This document shows positions 22,152-25,652 of a stretch of DNA of 25,652 bases, piece by piece (the stretch's first letter is position 1; the number at the start of each line of letters is the position of its first letter). Location: contig JAAAIG010000434.1 in the NCBI GenBank assembly GCA_015852425.1, forward strand, positions 1 to 25,652, given 5' to 3'. The DNA is from Gryganskiella cystojenkinii (lineage: Eukaryota; Mortierellomycota; Mortierellomycetes; Mortierellales; Mortierellaceae). Under the pieces are notes generated by a model. That model was given only the letters and a program-made list of their open reading frames with translations, was not told the origin of the DNA and searched no databases. The translations under genes were made by a program, and so were the position numbers.

Positions 22152-25023
22152 ATGGCCTACCACAGTATCACCGATAGAAACTCAGGAAAGAATGTCACAG
22201 GCGTTCTTAACGACATTATAAATGGTAAAAAAACCTCCGCGCGAAGTTTTTTTTAGCTCATGTTTTGGTCATTGAGCTCGAGAATCACTAACTTGCTCTT
22301 CGGGAACATTCACAGGAAACTCCATCTTGGACTACTCAGAACGCCGTCCGGTCGTTCAAGCTCTCGTTCAGGACTTGAGGGAAGGAGGCATCTACAAGAA
22401 TTGGACCGAGAGAGGTAAGGTGGACGTCTTGGTTTATATCATAGATGACGCCTGGTTCGAAAGATGATAATGCAGCAATACCACAATTGGTACTCATCCT
22501 TTGTGTTTCTCAACAACTTGCAGAACGTGTCTTGGCTTTGCAGGCACTCAAGACTTTGGGACGTCAAACAGAGGGATGCGATAGCATCTTCACGGAAGAG
22601 GTAGATATCAAGCACCATCTCTTTTCTCCCTTCTTTCTTCTTTTGTTTGCCTTCTTCCTCTCCCTCCACCCCCTGCTTCCTGTTCTTTGAATTGGCCTCT
22701 CCTGTCCTTGCTTTCTCTCTCACCTCAATTTGGGCCCGAAAGAGACGCCTCCTGGATTCCCTGTTGTTCATATGCGCCCTTGTCGCAAACAACGCAGACG
22801 CACCCGAAAAAAAATACTAAATGGTCTAAACGCCAATTGTTTCTCCGTTCGTGACACAGGGTATTCGCACGCTGATGTACCATTCTGGACTCCACAAATC
22901 AACCGAATCGTACATAGACAAGACGGGATCTAAAGAAGCCTTGAAGTGCTTGGCTAATGCGCTCCTGCTTAAGCCCTCTACGAGACCCATATTTGAAAGA
23001 CTTGAGGGACACGGTCAATGTAGTCTGTTGCTCAAGGTTAGAGATATTGCATGTCGTGGAACGGAAAGAGTTTAAGTTCTTGATTGTCGTTTTAATCAGG
23101 TTTCTTTTTTCATTCCTTCCTTGTAGAGACCACATTTATCGAACGAGTCACAGTTCTTGTTCGATCGTATTCTCTTCTTGGTCACGATCGATGCGACGAC
23201 GATTGTGAAGAGTCTCATCGACGATCATGATGCCGTGTCCAACGTCGGAGTGGTAAGGTCGCGAAAAGGAATTGCGCAAAGGAACTATTAAAGCAACGAC
23301 TAGAAAAGGGGATAATACTAACGCATGGACTTCTCTGTTACGTCACTGTAGGTTCTTAAAACGCAGTTGGCACGCGCTCCGGATGGCACCATGTTTTCGC
23401 AGTCGATGGTCTTGAGTGAGGCGTTGAAATACCTTTTCAATCTTATGATCGTAGACCCGAAGATTGATCGAGGCGGGAACACAATCTCGGATGAAGAGAG
23501 GAGCATTGCGACGGGCAAAAGGTTTCAGAGGTGAGTAACTCTGAATTAGTACTACTCTGAATGAGAAATGATATCAGGACTAGTGGGCTCTTTACTGAAA
23601 GTAGAATGGAGGTTTTTTTTTGCTTATCGATGTTTTATTTTCCAATTCTTCAATCGTTTTAGTTTATTGCCGACGATGGTCTCGATCCTAACCACTGTTC
23701 CACCATCGACCACCAACCCACTGGAACCACCACATTCACATGCGATCCATGTGCTCTTGAATTTCCCGATTTCCGCTTCGGCCTTACTTGTCACTCGGTC
23801 CCAGCAAGCTCATTTGCTGAGCGTTCTCATGCAGATGCTGGACGACACTCTGAAGTATCAATTGAACACGGATGAGGAAGCTTCGACGGACGGACTGAAG
23901 AATGGCACGGAGTTGGACGAGATTGTGCCTCCTCTGGTGATTGTCCTTACAAACATTGCATCTGCCGGTGGTGAGGGCAAAGCCGCACTGAAGGCCAGGC
24001 TCCTTCCAGACGATGTGTATGTATATCATTTGACGCCTTCCTGCGTGACTCGATCAGGACCAAGCTCTCGACTAACGCGGTCAATATTTGACTCGTTCTC
24101 TCTATTTCCCTCCCTCTCTCTCTCTTTTTTTTCCCTTCTTTTTATTATTGTCTAGGGATCGATCTCAGCCATTGGAGAAGGGCGACACATTCTCTGCCAG
24201 ACTGATTCGTAGGATGACCTCGATCCGGTTCCCTCAAATCCGAGAGACTGTTTGCCAACTTCTCTACATTATCTGTGATGAAGACTGTAAGCGCGATTAC
24301 CCAAAAAAAAAAAAAAAAAAGCAAGAATCCCTTCAAATAGGAACTCTAATTTGCCACCAATATCTAACACATTTTTTTTCACTTTTATGATTAGCATCGA
24401 TATTAACTCGCCATGTAGGATATGGAAACGCAGCCGGATTCCTTATGAACCGAAACCTGGGCATGCCAGCATCAATGGGCGGCGCCAGTAGCAACGGAGC
24501 AAACTCTCGTCTCTCGGAGGAAATCGAGGATGATGAGGATGAGGAGGATAACAAAAAGGGTTCCTCATCTTCATCATCAGCACCTGCGCCTGCGCCTGCA
24601 GTATCAGCTCCTACCCCAAAGACCTCCACCACAGCAGCGACAACATCAACCAAGACTACTGCAACTACCACAACAGCACCGAAACCCAGACCGACTATGC
24701 ATCCGAATCGCCGTTACTCCTCCTCGGCCAGCTCTCCTACATCAGCGACCCCACCTGTGAATCCGATCACGGGCGCATATTACCCCGATCCGTCCTCTAT
24801 CCGAACAGCTATGGCGGATATGACAGAAGAGGAGAAGGAGGAGGAGGCAGGCCGGTTGCTGGATATGTTTGACAAGTTGCGACGGAACGGAGTGATGGAA
24901 ATGCGTAATCCAGCCCTGGAGGCGGGACTGAGGCAGCGGGAGCTGGATCGACATTACGAAGATGAGGAGCGACGGGAACGTGAGGAGGATGAGGAGCTGG
25001 AACGGATCTACGGGAAAGTCTGA
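22152..25023 (+). CDS. RIC8: Synembryn / RIC8, chaperone and exchange factor for G-alpha subunits
   Basis: Cytoplasmic armadillo-repeat protein that folds, stabilises and activates heterotrimeric G-alpha subunits independently of receptors; in filamentous fungi it is needed for growth and development signalling. Nine exons in phase give 614 residues: 22152-22224, 22316-22414, 22524-22600, 22860-23036, 23127-23252, 23352-23530, 23663-24016, 24156-24286, 24395-25023. Family-like segments: ERVLALQALKTLGRQTEGCD, SKEALKCLANALLLKPSTRP, the strongly conserved DRSQPLEKGDTFSARLIRRM, VGYGNAAGFLMNR, NPITGAYY, and MTEEEKEEEAGRLLDMFDKLRRNG near the C-terminus, which in animal RIC8 contacts G-alpha. Between GYGNAAGF and NPITG lies an acidic then Ser/Thr/Ala/Pro-rich insert of about 80 residues, presumably a disordered loop. 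Intron 3 (259 nt, C/T-rich) is the longest. The protein ends in a charged DEERREREEDEELERIYGKV tail. Confidence 0.95.
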
Positions 25024-25652
25024 ACGGTCGTTCCCCTTTGTGGCTGAAAGAGGATAGACAAAGGGGTGGTTTAACTCTGACGGAGGTGAAAAGGGAGACA
25101 GAATATGAACCGCGAGAAATTGTCCCGAGACCAACGGCAAGGAAGGGCGTTGGAAACAACAACAATAACATCAACCACAGGTAGCATGGGGTACCGTCAT
25201 GGACGTAACAAGACTTGAGAGGGAATCAAACGTGCATGTTTTTGTGTCCCCTGAGATCACACAGAAGAAGGATACCCTTTTGCTTGCATGCTTCAAACAA
25301 CCCCTGGCTGGAACACAAAAAAGATACCAAGTTTTTCGCCTTTTCAAATATTTCAAATACAAAAATGAAATCGAAAACTGCGCCCCTTGATGAAAATGTT
25401 TACTCGGCACAGAAGCCAATTTCTGAAAAAGTTTTTTTTTTAAAAAAAAAAGTAAACAAAGAGAGGCGCACGCACAAAAGACAGTAGTAGACAAGAGTCC
25501 GCAGAAAGAAGGAAAAAACCTTTAAGAAGCGGGTTGTTCAAAGGGGACTGCAAAAGGGTTTGGACACATTCTCTTGCTTCTCTCAAAGAGCGCTGTTGCT
25601 GCGACAATCATTTGGATTTCTTTCCTTCTCTCACCCTCTTTTCATTTTTTTA
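25024..25652. other. Right-end intergenic region without a supported gene
   Basis: Downstream of RIC8, with presumably its 3' UTR first. No AATAAA is obvious near the stop. A/T homopolymer runs occur around 25430-25450. The last 80 bases are C/T-rich (TTTCCTTCTCTCACCCTCTTTTC), like the plus-strand leaders seen elsewhere in the window, so a further plus-strand gene may start just beyond the edge. Short ORFs on both strands show no recognisable features. Confidence 0.5.

Noticed and set aside
25171..25494. 107-codon minus-strand ORF near the right edge
   Set aside because: Phe/Leu/Lys-rich translation arising from T/A homopolymers; no start context, motif or neighbour supports it.

Overview
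The window reads as nuclear DNA of an early-diverging filamentous fungus. Nearly every gene is split by short GT-AG introns of roughly 50-300 nt with TAG/CAG acceptors, leaders are CT-rich, intergenic DNA is compact, and the proteins are typical fungal housekeeping proteins. Gene content, intron density and the F-box/leucine-rich-repeat gene style fit Mucoromycota, most likely Mortierellomycotina. The lineage is inference; no marker in the window proves it.

Layout, left to right. (1) Minus strand: the first two exons of ribosomal protein S6 (gene runs off the left edge), then the complete mitochondrial ribosomal protein mL49 gene. (2) 1.7-3.3 kb: a poorly coding stretch with short AT-rich inverted repeats, a gene-like leader that leads into only a doubtful tiny ORF, and an ATG-less open frame. 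(3) 3305-4991, plus: an F-box/LRR-type gene broken by two frameshifts and an in-frame stop. (4) 5817-9653, plus: a three-exon gene for a ~1209-residue Thr/Ala/Gln/His-rich, apparently disordered protein with internal repeats; I do not recognise its family. (5) 9872-19491, minus: three tightly packed genes, cohesin SMC3 (16 exons), autophagy scaffold ATG17 (9 exons) and a PWWP-domain chromatin protein (7 exons). (6) 20213-25023, plus: an RRM protein with an N-terminal UAP56-binding-like motif (ALY/REF-like) and RIC8, the G-alpha chaperone/exchange factor. The last ~630 bp hold no gene I can support.

The genes do not form one pathway: they cover cytosolic and mitochondrial translation, sister-chromatid cohesion, autophagy initiation, chromatin reading, mRNA export and heterotrimeric G-protein signalling. 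I found no CRISPR array, tRNA, rRNA or integrated virus, and no clear transposase. Exon structures were assembled by hand from splice consensus, reading phase and family alignment from memory; every multi-exon model given as a gene closes in phase. The most useful second-look items are a stop-free, 3n-length GC-AG intron in SMC3, two MluI-type ACGCGT boxes upstream of SMC3, the decayed F-box gene, the unidentified repeat-rich protein, and possible TTAA-flanked inverted repeats around the 1.8-2.8 kb gap.
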